From: Acidobacteriota bacterium
GTDB taxonomy: Bacteria > Acidobacteriota > Vicinamibacteria > Vicinamibacterales > JAFNAJ01
Length of the DNA: 58,472 nt
Reading direction: 5' to 3'
Assembly: GCA_023384575.1 (NCBI GenBank)
Contig: JAHDVP010000009.1
Coordinates: 78,379-136,850, forward strand
The notes beneath the pieces are model-generated. The model was not told the DNA's origin and ran no database searches. It saw nothing but the letters and a program-made list of their open reading frames with translations. The position numbers were made by a program, and so were the translations under genes. Positions 49,591 to 57,821 of this stretch are shown here, piece after piece. How positions within the stretch are numbered: position 1 is the stretch's first letter; each line of letters starts with the position of its first letter.

Positions 49591-50904
49591 CCCCGGCGCG
49601 ACCTGCGGCACCTCCGGCGTGACGAACGTGAGCCGCGCGACGCGCACCCGGCGCTCGGGGCTCGTCTCGGTCCACGCGGCGAGGATCCGGTCCCCCGACC
49701 GTGCAAGGCGAGGGTAGCCGCTCGCGCGGTCGGAGCTGATCGGCGTCACGACGGTCTCGTCGCCCAGGCGGCCGTCCGGCCACACGCGGCGGACGCGAAA
49801 TTCCGACGTCCCGTCGTTGAACTCGATCCAGCCCACGAGCGCGGAGCCATCCGCCAGCAGCACGTTCGAGAGACGACCGAGCGGCACCCCGCCATCGACG
49901 CGCGTCGGCGCGGTCCACGCCCGCCCGGCGTCCTGCGAAAAGGCTATTCTCACCTCGGGGTCGGTGCCGACGGCCGTGAACCAGGCGAGGGCGACGACGT
50001 CGTCGCGGGCCGCGAGCGCCGGCCCGTTCACCGGGCAGGCTGGCATCTCCCAGTTGTCCTCGTGGACGGCGACCCCCTTCGTCCAGGCGCCGTGCTCGAA
50101 ACGCGAGACGAAGATGTCGCGAATCTCGGTCTCTCCCCGGTCACGATAGGCGACGACAACGCCCCGGGGGGTGCGGACGGCGCTCGTCGGGCAGCACTCG
50201 CAGACCCGGTCGTCGAGCACCCAGTCGGGACCGGGGTTCCCGTCCCGGTCGAGGACGGTGGCCCGGAGGGTCATCGCCCCGGCCCCGTGGCCATGGCCAC
50301 CATGCCCACCCGCCGTCATGTGGCGTCCGTCGAGCCAGGCCAGCCCCAAGGCACCGTCCGGCGTCTCGAAGAACGACGCGAAGCCGTGCTCGGTCTGGGT
50401 GCCGTCGCGATGCGGTGTGATCGGAGGCGACCAGGTGGCTCCTTCGTCTGCCGACGTGCGCAGGCGGACGTCGTAGGCGAACGTGCCCTCGCCGTTCTTC
50501 GCGAGCCAGTGCGCCGCGAGTCGGCCATCCGAGAGGGCGAAGATCGAGGGCACGTCGGCCCAGTTGACGAAGAAGTCGTCGCCCTCGGCGATCGTCCGTG
50601 CCGGCGACCACCCGGCGGTGTCGAGACGAGCCAGCCTGAAGCGGCTGGCAGGCCCATCTCCGCGCTCGACCCAACTGAGGAGGAAGCGGCCGCGTGGATC
50701 GACGGCGAGCTGGGGCTGACCGCTGCCCGGCGGCGCCGGGCTGTCGACTGGCTCGACCGTGAGACGGGCGTCGGGCGCCGGGTCGGCCCCATCCGGTCCG
50801 CTCGGTGCCGCGCCGCCGAGGAGCAGGCCGCCCGTCAGGGCGAGCGTCGCGCCGAGCGACCCCATGACAAGCGCAGACGAACGTTGACGCGCGATCACAG
50901 ACAT
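49582..50904 (-). CDS. Exported BNR/Asp-box repeat protein (sialidase-like propeller)
   Basis: 440 residues. A basic start followed by SALVMGSLGATLALTGGLLL gives a signal peptide or membrane anchor. Asp-box motifs appear as TSADEGATWSPP and SQDAGRAWTAP, so the fold is a sialidase-type beta-propeller. Other conserved-looking parts are DDRVCECCPTSAV and a His/Gly-rich loop GGHGGHGHGAG that could bind metal. The typical sialidase arginine triad could not be identified, so enzymatic activity is uncertain; many proteins with this fold bind rather than cleave glycans. Its last residues PGLP-stop come from the family C repeat. Confidence 0.78.
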   Translation of the reverse strand: MSVIARQRSSALVMGSLGATLALTGGLLLGGAAPSGPDGADPAPDARLTVEPVDSPAPPGSGQPQLAVDPRGRFLLSWVERGDGPASRFRLARLDTAGWSPARTIAEGDDFFVNWADVPSIFALSDGRLAAHWLAKNGEGTFAYDVRLRTSADEGATWSPPITPHRDGTQTEHGFASFFETPDGALGLAWLDGRHMTAGGHGGHGHGAGAMTLRATVLDRDGNPGPDWVLDDRVCECCPTSAVRTPRGVVVAYRDRGETEIRDIFVSRFEHGAWTKGVAVHEDNWEMPACPVNGPALAARDDVVALAWFTAVGTDPEVRIAFSQDAGRAWTAPTRVDGGVPLGRLSNVLLADGSALVGWIEFNDGTSEFRVRRVWPDGRLGDETVVTPISSDRASGYPRLARSGDRILAAWTETSPERRVRVARLTFVTPEVPQVAPGLP

Positions 50905-50948
50905 ACGGCGCCTCGCTGAGGAGTTGAAGGGGAGTGCCCTGCGTGTGG

Positions 50949-50954
50949 GACAAT
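50949..50954 (+). promoter_or_regulatory. Candidate -10 box of the HerA-like ATPase gene
   Basis: GACAAT in a GC-rich surrounding lies about 90 bases before the chosen GTG. It would lie inside the coding region if the gene began at GTG 50934, which is why the later start was preferred. Confidence 0.35.
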
Positions 50955-51044
50955 AGCGCCCGTTCGCGCCGGTGGCAAGCCTGGAGGGGCGGATCCGGCT
51001 TCGGTCGGAGGGGCGGCGGCGCGGACACAGCGAGGGGCGCGATC

Positions 51045-53459
51045 GTGCACGATTTCGAGAAGCTCGGCGAGTTCTACCTGGGGCGGCGGTACGACCTCGA
51101 CGCGCGTGCGCGCGGCGAGGCGCCAGTGCTGTACGACTCGCGCGACCTCGTGACCCACGGCATGATCATCGGGATGACGGGGAGCGGGAAGACCGGCCTC
51201 GGCATCGGGCTGCTCGAGGAGGCAGCCATCGACGGCGTGCCCGCGATTGCGATCGACCCCAAGGGCGACCTCGGCAATCTCCTCCTCACGTTCCCCTCGC
51301 TCGCGCCAGACGACTTCCGGCCCTGGATCAACGAGGACGAGGCCAGGCGAAGGGGCCTCGAGCCCGACGCTTACGCGGCCGACCAGGCCACGCTCTGGCA
51401 GAGGGGCCTCGCGGAGTGGGGCCAGGACGCGTCGCGGATCGCGAAGCTGCGCGACACGGCCGACCTCGTGGTTTACACGCCTGGCAGCAGCTCGGGCCGC
51501 TCGATTTCCATCCTGCGTTCGTTCGACGCGCCGCCGCCGGAGATCGTCGACGATTCGGAGCTCTTCGCCGAGCGTGTCAGCACTTCGGCCAGCGGCTTGC
51601 TCTCGCTCGCCGGCGTCGTGGCCGATCCAGTACGCAGCCGCGAGCACGTGCTGCTCTCGACGATCGTTGGTGAGGCGTGGCGGGCAGGCGAGTCACTCGA
51701 TCTCGGGGCGCTCATCGCGCGCGTCATCACGCCGCCAATGGCGCGCGTCGGGGTGCTCGACATGGAGTCGTTCTACCCTTCGGCCCAGCGCTTCGATCTG
51801 GCGACGCGCCTGAACGGCCTGCTCGCTGCGCCCGCCTTTGCGTCGTGGCTCGAAGGCGAGCCGCTCGACGTCGGGCGCCTCCTGTACGCCCCGTCTGGCA
51901 AGCCGCGGATCGCCGTCGTGTCCATCGCGCACCTGGCGGACGCGGAACGCATGTTCTTCGTGTCGCTGCTGTTCAACCAGGTGCTCGGCTGGATGCGGCG
52001 TCAGCCCGGCACGACGAGCCTGCGCGCGCTGCTCTACATGGACGAAGTCGCGGGCTACATGCCTCCAGTCGCCAACCCGCCGTCGAAGCCGCCGCTGCTG
52101 ACGCTGCTGAAACAGGCGCGCGCGTTTGGCCTCGGCGTCGTGCTCGCCACGCAGAATCCCGGCGATCTCGACTACAAGGGGCTGTCGAACCTCGGCACGT
52201 GGTGGATCGGACGGCTGCAGACCGACCGCGACAAGTCGAAGGTGCTTCAAGGGCTCGAAGGCGCGGCAGCGAGCGCGGCTGGCGGGTTCGACCGCACGGC
52301 GATGGACCGCATCCTCTCCGGGCTCGGCAAGCGGGTCTTCCTCCAGCACAACGTCCACGACGTGGCGCCGACCGTGTTCGAAACGCGCTGGTGCCTGTCG
52401 TACCTGCGCGGCCCGCTGACGCGCGATCAGATCCGGCAGTTGACACCGCGAGATGAGCCGCAGGCACCGGCCGAGCCCGTGCCCGCGGGCTCCGCCGCGA
52501 CAACGACGAGCGCCGCGTTGCCGCCGCCGCCTCCAGCGGTGCCCGCCTCCGCACGGCCCGTGCTGCCGCCGGCGATCGCGCAGCTCTTCGTGTCGTCGCG
52601 GGGCCGCGCCGTCGTGCACTACGAGCCACGCCTGCTCGTGGCCGGCCAGATCGGGTTCTCGGACGCACGCCACGACGTGCGCGAGGTGCGCGATCTCGTG
52701 GTCTCGGTGCCGATCGCGGACGGCCCGCTGCCGATCGACTGGACCCGGGCCTCGACGCTCGACGTCTCGCTCGCCGATCTCGACACCGAGCCGATGCCCG
52801 CTGCGACGTTTGCCGCGCCGGCCTCGCCGGCCATGCAGCCGAAGAACTACGCCGCCTGGGAGAAGGAGTTCGTGCGCTGGGCCGCCGACACCCAGGTGGT
52901 CGAGCTCTTCCGCCACCCCGGGCTGAAGCTCGTCTCGCGGCCTGGGGAAGACGAGCGCGAGTTCCGCATTCGGTTGCAGCTCGCGGGTCACGAGAAGCGC
53001 GATGCCGACAAGGCGCGCATCGAGCAGAAGTATCAGCCACGCTTTCGCCAGCTCCAGCAGCGGCTGGCCACGGCCGAGACCCGGCACGCCCGCGAGGCGC
53101 AGCAGGCCCAGCAGCAGAAGCTGCAGACCGCGCTCAGCTTCGGCGCGACGATCGCCGGCGCGCTGTTCGGCAACCGCCGGGCGACCGTCGGCACCATCGG
53201 GCGCGCGACGACGGCCGCACGGGGCGTCGGCCGCAGCATGAAGGAGGCCCAGGACGTCAAGCGCGCCGAGGAGTCGGTCGAGGCCGTGCGAGCGGCGATC
53301 GCCTCGGCCGAGGCCGAGCTCGCCGCGGAGCTCGAGGCCATCGAGGCGGCCGCCGACTACGCGCGGGCGCCGCTCGAAACGGTGGTGGTCCGCCCGAAGC
53401 GCACACAGATCGTGGTCAGGAAGACGGCGCTCGCCTGGGTGCCGTCGGACGTCGCGTGA
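51045..53459 (+). CDS. HerA/FtsK-like ATPase of unknown function
   Basis: 804 residues from GTG 51045, preceded by GAGGGGCG; a longer start at 50934 is possible. Walker A is GMTGSGKT (residues 43-50) after a short beta region, and ALLYMDEVAGYMPP (D333, E334) is Walker B; LATQNPGDLDYK with NLGTWWIGRL gives sensor-like elements. This is the HerA-like P-loop group that pumps or remodels nucleic acid or protein polymers. After about residue 490 an Ala/Pro linker, a beta domain, and a C-terminal coiled coil (KYQPRFRQLQQRLATAETRH) follow, with a short glycine-rich hydrophobic patch. No NurA nuclease partner or defence gene is adjacent. It ends 26 bases before the next gene, so they may be co-transcribed. 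Confidence 0.85.
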   Translation: MHDFEKLGEFYLGRRYDLDARARGEAPVLYDSRDLVTHGMIIGMTGSGKTGLGIGLLEEAAIDGVPAIAIDPKGDLGNLLLTFPSLAPDDFRPWINEDEARRRGLEPDAYAADQATLWQRGLAEWGQDASRIAKLRDTADLVVYTPGSSSGRSISILRSFDAPPPEIVDDSELFAERVSTSASGLLSLAGVVADPVRSREHVLLSTIVGEAWRAGESLDLGALIARVITPPMARVGVLDMESFYPSAQRFDLATRLNGLLAAPAFASWLEGEPLDVGRLLYAPSGKPRIAVVSIAHLADAERMFFVSLLFNQVLGWMRRQPGTTSLRALLYMDEVAGYMPPVANPPSKPPLLTLLKQARAFGLGVVLATQNPGDLDYKGLSNLGTWWIGRLQTDRDKSKVLQGLEGAAASAAGGFDRTAMDRILSGLGKRVFLQHNVHDVAPTVFETRWCLSYLRGPLTRDQIRQLTPRDEPQAPAEPVPAGSAATTTSAALPPPPPAVPASARPVLPPAIAQLFVSSRGRAVVHYEPRLLVAGQIGFSDARHDVREVRDLVVSVPIADGPLPIDWTRASTLDVSLADLDTEPMPAATFAAPASPAMQPKNYAAWEKEFVRWAADTQVVELFRHPGLKLVSRPGEDEREFRIRLQLAGHEKRDADKARIEQKYQPRFRQLQQRLATAETRHAREAQQAQQQKLQTALSFGATIAGALFGNRRATVGTIGRATTAARGVGRSMKEAQDVKRAEESVEAVRAAIASAEAELAAELEAIEAAADYARAPLETVVVRPKRTQIVVRKTALAWVPSDVA

Positions 53460-53485
53460 ACGCGACCTATTCGGAAGGGGAAATC

Positions 53486-55132
53486 ATGTCCGCATTGCCA
53501 CTCTCCGGCTTCAACGGCCGACGCCGCGTCCCGCCCCCCGTCAACGAGCCCGTTCGGAGTTATGCCCCCGGCTCGCCCGAGAAGGCCGAGCTGAAGGCCC
53601 GCCTCGGCTCGATGGCGCAGGAGCGCATCGAGATCCCGCTCATGATCGGCGGGCAGGAGTACCGGACCGACCAGACGGCCCACTCGGTCATGCCGCACGA
53701 CCACGGGCACGTCCTGGCCGACTACCACAAGGCCACGCCGGAGCTCGTGCAGAAGGCCATCGACTCGGCGCTCGAGGCCCAGCGCGAGTGGGCGAGCTGG
53801 CCGTGGGAGGATCGGATCGCGATCTTCCTCAAGGCAGCCGAGCTGCTCACCACGCGCTGGCGGGCCACGCTCAACGCCGCGACCATGCTCGGCCAGTCGA
53901 AGACCGTGTACCAGGCCGAGATCGACTCCGCCTGCGAGATCATCGACTTCTGGCGCTACAACTGCCACTTCGCGCAGGAGCTGTACGACGAGCAGCCGGT
54001 GAGCGACCACACGGCGTGGAACCAGCTCGATTACCGCGGCCTCGAGGGGTTCGTCTACGCCATCACGCCGTTCAACTTCACGGCCATCGGCGCCAACCTG
54101 CCGACCTCGCCCGCGATGATGGGCAACACCGTGGTGTGGAAGCCCGCGTCGAGCGCGATGTTGAGCGCCTACTACATCTACAAGCTGCTCGAAGAGGCGG
54201 GCCTCCCGCCGGGCGTCATCAACTTCGTCGCGGGCGACTCGAGCATGATCTCGAACGTCCTGCTCTCGAGCCGTGACCTCGCCGGCGTCCACTTCACCGG
54301 GAGCACGGGCGTCTTCAACTCGATGTGGAAGACCATCGGCAGCTCGATGTCGACCTACCGGGCCTACCCGCGCATCGTCGGCGAGACGGGCGGCAAGGAC
54401 TTCATCGTCGCGCACCCCACGGCCGACCCGCAGGCGCTGGCAGTGGCGATGGTCCGCGGCGCGTTCGAGTACCAGGGCCAGAAGTGCTCGGCTGCGAGCC
54501 GGGCCTACATCCCGCAGTCGCTCTGGCCGACGGTGCGCGACGCCGCCGTCGGGATGATCGAGGACATCAAGATGGGCGATGTCCGCGACTTCCGCAACTT
54601 CATGGGCGCGGTCATCGACAAGAAGGCGTTCCAGAGCATCAGCGGCTACGTCGAGGAGGCCAGGAAGTCGGCCAAGATCGTCGCGGGTGGTGGCACGGAC
54701 GACTCGAAGGGGTACTTCATCCAGCCGACGCTGGTGCTGGCCGAAGACCCGGGGCATCGCCTGCTGTGCGAGGAGATCTTCGGGCCGGTGCTCACCGTGC
54801 ACGTCTACGACGATGCGAAGTGGGTCGAGACGCTGAAGCTGGTCGACGGCACCTCGCCGTACGCGTTGACGGGCGCGGTGTTCGCCAACGATCGGCGGGC
54901 CGTGCGCGAGGCGCTCTCCGGCCTGCGCAACGCGGCGGGGAACTTCTACATCAACGACAAGCCGACCGGCGCGGTGGTTGGCCAGCAGCCCTTCGGCGGG
55001 GCGCGCGGGTCGGGCACGAACGACAAGGCCGGTTCCAAGCTGAACCTCGTGCGGTGGGTCAACGCGCGGACCGTCAAGGAGACGTTCAACTCTCCGCGCG
55101 ACTACCGCTATCCGTTCATGGCCGAGGAGTAA
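53486..55132 (+). CDS. pruA: L-glutamate gamma-semialdehyde (1-pyrroline-5-carboxylate) dehydrogenase
   Basis: 548 residues from ATG 53486, with GGAAGGGGA five bases upstream. It oxidises glutamate semialdehyde to glutamate with NAD, the second step of proline breakdown. The ALDH motifs are present: AITPFNFTAIGANL (cofactor site), FTGSTGVF, GETGGKD with the general-base Glu near residue 300, and YQGQKCSAASRAYIP with the catalytic Cys at 334. The length and the long N-terminal part (GGQEYRTDQT) fit the stand-alone P5CDH type, similar to animal ALDH4A1. Proline dehydrogenase is not in the window. Confidence 0.94.
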   Translation: MSALPLSGFNGRRRVPPPVNEPVRSYAPGSPEKAELKARLGSMAQERIEIPLMIGGQEYRTDQTAHSVMPHDHGHVLADYHKATPELVQKAIDSALEAQREWASWPWEDRIAIFLKAAELLTTRWRATLNAATMLGQSKTVYQAEIDSACEIIDFWRYNCHFAQELYDEQPVSDHTAWNQLDYRGLEGFVYAITPFNFTAIGANLPTSPAMMGNTVVWKPASSAMLSAYYIYKLLEEAGLPPGVINFVAGDSSMISNVLLSSRDLAGVHFTGSTGVFNSMWKTIGSSMSTYRAYPRIVGETGGKDFIVAHPTADPQALAVAMVRGAFEYQGQKCSAASRAYIPQSLWPTVRDAAVGMIEDIKMGDVRDFRNFMGAVIDKKAFQSISGYVEEARKSAKIVAGGGTDDSKGYFIQPTLVLAEDPGHRLLCEEIFGPVLTVHVYDDAKWVETLKLVDGTSPYALTGAVFANDRRAVREALSGLRNAAGNFYINDKPTGAVVGQQPFGGARGSGTNDKAGSKLNLVRWVNARTVKETFNSPRDYRYPFMAEE

Positions 55133-55143
55133 CCGCCACGGCG

Positions 55144-55178
55144 CCGGCACGGACGACGACGGACGTCGCCCGTGCCGG
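55144..55178. terminator. Candidate hairpin terminator between pruA and fmdB-like gene
   Basis: CCGGCACGG (55144-55152) pairs with CCGTGCCGG (55170-55178), 9 bp, just after the pruA stop. The opposing gene also ends here, so it could serve both. No T-tract is present on either side. Confidence 0.45.
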
Positions 55179-55253
55179 GTCGCCCCCAGCCGGACGTCCC
55201 CGAGCGTTCCACGGGACAGCGACTCAGCAGGCACCCGGCCCGCGACCGATCCC

Positions 55254-55442
55254 TCAACCGACGGCGCGCGGGAGGGCACCCGCTCCGGGGCCCGATCCCG
55301 ACCCGACGCCGAAGACCGACGGCTGTTTTTCGACGTCCGCCGCGCCGCAGGCCGGGCAGGCGGGAGCGTGTTGAGTGCGAGAGAGCAGCAGGGCCTCGAA
55401 GCGGTGGCCGCACGAAGGGCAGCGGTAATCGAAAATCGGCAT
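55254..55442 (-). CDS. FmdB-type zinc ribbon protein
   Basis: 62 residues. MPIFDYRCPSCGHRFEALL and CPACGAADVEKQPSVFGVG form the two CxxC knuckles of the FmdB/zf-ribbon family, described as putative regulatory proteins. The C-terminus is Gly/Ala rich. It stands alone, convergent with pruA. Confidence 0.88.
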   Translation of the reverse strand: MPIFDYRCPSCGHRFEALLLSRTQHAPACPACGAADVEKQPSVFGVGSGSGPGAGALPRAVG

Positions 55443-55533
55443 GAGCGTTCTGTCGTCGTGGTCGTGATGGCCGCCTCCGTTGACGGCCTGCGTTCAGAGA
55501 TGCCGGGACCGGCCGGATGGTGACACCCAGACC

Positions 55534-55671
55534 GGTTCTCACGTGTGTCGATGCTGCCAATCCCGGTTCCGACGACCGGACCGCCCTTGGTCTCCTGAGC
55601 CTTCTCTGGCGGTCAGGTGTTTGGTGTCGGTCGTCTCGGACAGATTGGCCTCCTCAACACGCGTGAGAAGC
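55534..55671. repeat. MITE-like palindromic element, family B, short copy
   Basis: Terminal arms at 55535-55562 and 55643-55670 are 28-base imperfect inverted repeats (22 of 28 pair). Inside are GACGACCGGACCGCC and GGCGGTCAGG...GTCGGTCGTC, which can pair in part. The unit is shared with 41901-42106. It ends about 17 bases before a TACAAT promoter box. The remaining bases 55443-55533 show no feature. Confidence 0.78.
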
Positions 55672-55687
55672 CCTCGGGACCCGCTGT

Positions 55688-55693
55688 TACAAT
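55688..55693 (+). promoter_or_regulatory. -10 box TACAAT upstream of the GNAT/nitrilase gene
   Basis: TACAAT in TGTTACAATCGGG lies about 107 bases upstream of the GTG. The -35 position falls on the end of the family B repeat, which may contribute to the promoter. Confidence 0.45.
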
Positions 55694-55799
55694 CGGGGCA
55701 CTGCCCGCGCCGGCCGGCGCGCCGCCGCGTGGGCCGCCGGGCTCCCGCCGATTCCGGGCTGCCCTGGCCGCCGCGCGTCTGGCACCCCAGGAGGATAGT

Positions 55800-57335
55800 G
55801 TGTCCGATCTCTCCGATCTCGAGAAGGAACTCGTCATCCGACCGCTCCGCATGGAGGACTACGACCAGCTCGTCGACATGCAGCACCGCTGCTTCCCGAC
55901 CATGCGGCCGTGGAGCCGCGAGCAGGTGGCCAGCCAGCTCCGGGTCTTTCCCGAAGGGCAGCTGTGCGTCGAGTATGGCGGCAAGGTGGTGGCCTCGTCG
56001 AGCAGCCTCATTCTCGACTTCGGCATGTACGACGGCCACCACACGTGGGCGGAGGTGACCGACTCGGGCATGATCAGGAACCACAATCCCGAGGGCAACA
56101 CGCTGTACGGGATCGAGGTGATGGTCGACCCCGACTACCGCGGCATGAAGCTCGCGCGGCGGCTCTACGACGCGCGCAAGGACCTGGTCCGTCAGCGGAA
56201 CCTGATGGCCATCGTCGTCGGCGGGCGCATCCCGGGGTACCACGCGCATGCGGCGAGCATGTCGGCGCGCGAATACGTCGAGAAGGTGCAGAACAAGACG
56301 CTCGTCGATCCCGTGCTGACGACGCAGATCGCCAACGGGTTCGTGCTGAAGCGATTGATCCAGAGCTACCTGCCGACCGACGAGGAGTCGCAGGGCTGGG
56401 CGACGTTTCTCGAGTGGAGCAACCTCGACTACCAGCCCGACCCGAACCGGCGGCTCGTCGCCTCGCGCCGGGTGCGCATCTGCGCGGTGCAGTACCAGAT
56501 GCGCCGGGTGAGCAGCTTCGACGAGTTCGCGCGGCAGAGCGAGTACTTCGTCGACGTGGCGTCCGACTACAAGGCCGACTTCATCCTGTTTCCGGAACTT
56601 TTCACCACGCAGCTGCTCTCGTTTCTGAAGGCTGAACGGCCGGGGCTGGCCGTGCGCCGGCTGGCCGAGTTCACGCCGCAGTACCTCGAGCTCTTCTCGA
56701 AGCTCGCCCTGAAGCACGACATCAACATCGTCGGCGGGTCGCACTTCGCGGTGGAGGACGAGCGCCTCTACAACATCTCGTACCTGTTCCACCGCAACGG
56801 GGGCATCGACAAGCAGTACAAGCTGCACATCACCCCGAACGAGCGACGGTGGTGGGGCGTCGAGCCCGGCAACAAGCTCGAGGTGTTCGAGACCGACAAG
56901 GGCAAGGTGTCGATCCAGATCTGCTACGACATCGAGTTCCCGGAGCTGGGACGGCTGGCGGCCGAGCAGGGGGCGGAGATCTTCTTCGTGCCTTTCTGCA
57001 CGGACGAGCGGTACGGGTACCTGCGCGTGCGGTACTGCGCGCAGGCGCGCTGCATCGAGAACCACGTGTTCGTGGCGCTCGCGGGCAACGTGGGCAACCT
57101 GCCCGACGTCGACAACATGGACGTGCAGTACGCGCAGTCGGGCATCTTCACGCCGTCGGACATTCCGTTCAGCCGCGACGCGGTGGCGGCCGAGTGCACG
57201 CCGAACATCGAGACGGTCATCGTGGAGGACGTCGACCTCGAGCTGCTGAGGCGCCATCGGCAGACGGGCAACGTCCTGAACTGGAAGGACCGGCGGACGG
57301 ACCTGTACGAAGTGCGTCTGCGCGCGTCCGAGTAG
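55800..57335 (+). CDS. Bifunctional GNAT acetyltransferase / carbon-nitrogen hydrolase
   Basis: 511 residues from GTG 55800, with CCAGGAGGA five bases upstream; no closer in-frame ATG precedes the GNAT domain. Residues 10-210 are a GNAT fold ([17 protein letters not shown], then [20 protein letters not shown], the acetyl-CoA loop). Residues 225-500 are a nitrilase-superfamily amidase: [11 protein letters not shown], catalytic Glu266 in FPELF, Lys341 in YKLHITPNE, Cys375 in [10 protein letters not shown]. Both catalytic cores look intact. The fusion is seen in other bacteria; an amide cleaved by one domain and an amine acetylated by the other is plausible, but the substrate is unknown. It is expected to be cytoplasmic. 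Confidence 0.92.
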   Translation: MSDLSDLEKELVIRPLRMEDYDQLVDMQHRCFPTMRPWSREQVASQLRVFPEGQLCVEYGGKVVASSSSLILDFGMYDGHHTWAEVTDSGMIRNHNPEGNTLYGIEVMVDPDYRGMKLARRLYDARKDLVRQRNLMAIVVGGRIPGYHAHAASMSAREYVEKVQNKTLVDPVLTTQIANGFVLKRLIQSYLPTDEESQGWATFLEWSNLDYQPDPNRRLVASRRVRICAVQYQMRRVSSFDEFARQSEYFVDVASDYKADFILFPELFTTQLLSFLKAERPGLAVRRLAEFTPQYLELFSKLALKHDINIVGGSHFAVEDERLYNISYLFHRNGGIDKQYKLHITPNERRWWGVEPGNKLEVFETDKGKVSIQICYDIEFPELGRLAAEQGAEIFFVPFCTDERYGYLRVRYCAQARCIENHVFVALAGNVGNLPDVDNMDVQYAQSGIFTPSDIPFSRDAVAAECTPNIETVIVEDVDLELLRRHRQTGNVLNWKDRRTDLYEVRLRASE

Positions 57336-57344
57336 CCCCCTCTA

Positions 57345-57563
57345 CGCCTCGGCGTCTTTGCGGTAGCCCTCCTTCGCGTCTCTGCCTCCTCCGCGCCGGT
57401 GTTTCGCACCCCGACTCGAACTCGGACTTGACCGCTCGGATCGGGTCTACATCGCCTCGCGCGCGCCCGAGGGCATCCAGCCCGGGCCGGACCGGAGGGT
57501 GGTGGCGGGTGTCCGCACCGTCTTCTGAGAACGCGGAGGACGCGGAGGGCGCGGGGCACGGCT
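57345..57563. other. Repeat-like and remnant sequence upstream of family A copy 2
   Basis: Bases 57345-57400 look like an inverted, degenerate family A end (CGTCTTTGCGGT, CGCGTCTCTGCC). Bases 57421-57528 on the plus strand read as SDRVYIASRAPEGIQPGPDR and on to a TGA, which looks like the tail of a lost coding gene that I cannot identify. Bases 57529-57560 carry ACGCGGAGGACGCGGAGG. Confidence 0.4.
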
Positions 57564-57816
57564 ACCGCAGAGACGCAGAGACGCAGAGAGGCGCACGTAG
57601 CCAGGGGCCCGGTGGGCGCGACGAAGTCGCGCCGCGGGAGACGCGAGCCGTGGGCGCATGAACCGGCCCTCAGTGTGCCTCGGCCCCGGCGTCGGCTCAT
57701 GCGCCCACGGCTCGCGTCTCCCGCGCCTCGGCCGCTTCGCAGCCGATCACCGGGCCCTTCTCGGCTGACGCGAGAATCCCTCTCCCCGCTTCTTTGCGCC
57801 TTGGCGCCTCTGCGGT
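57564..57816. repeat. Cloverleaf-like dispersed element, family A, copy 2
   Basis: The left end (ACCGCAGAGACGCAGAGACG from 57564) and the right end (to GCCTCTGCGGT at 57816) are imperfect inverted repeats. GGGCCCGGTG (57605-57614) pairs with CACCGGGCCC (57748-57757). Between these are the hairpin GCGCGAC-GAA-GTCGCGC, a perfect 29-bp inverted repeat (57633-57661 and 57697-57725, 35-base loop), and TCGGC-CGCTTCGC-AGCCGA. Layout equals copy 1, but the central stem is unrelated. Confidence 0.8.
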
Positions 57817-57821
57817 GTCTC

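Noticed and set aside
50934-51044. Upstream GTG start for the HerA-like ATPase
   Set aside because: It adds 37 Arg/Gly-rich residues without similarity and includes a likely -10 box; kept only as an alternative.
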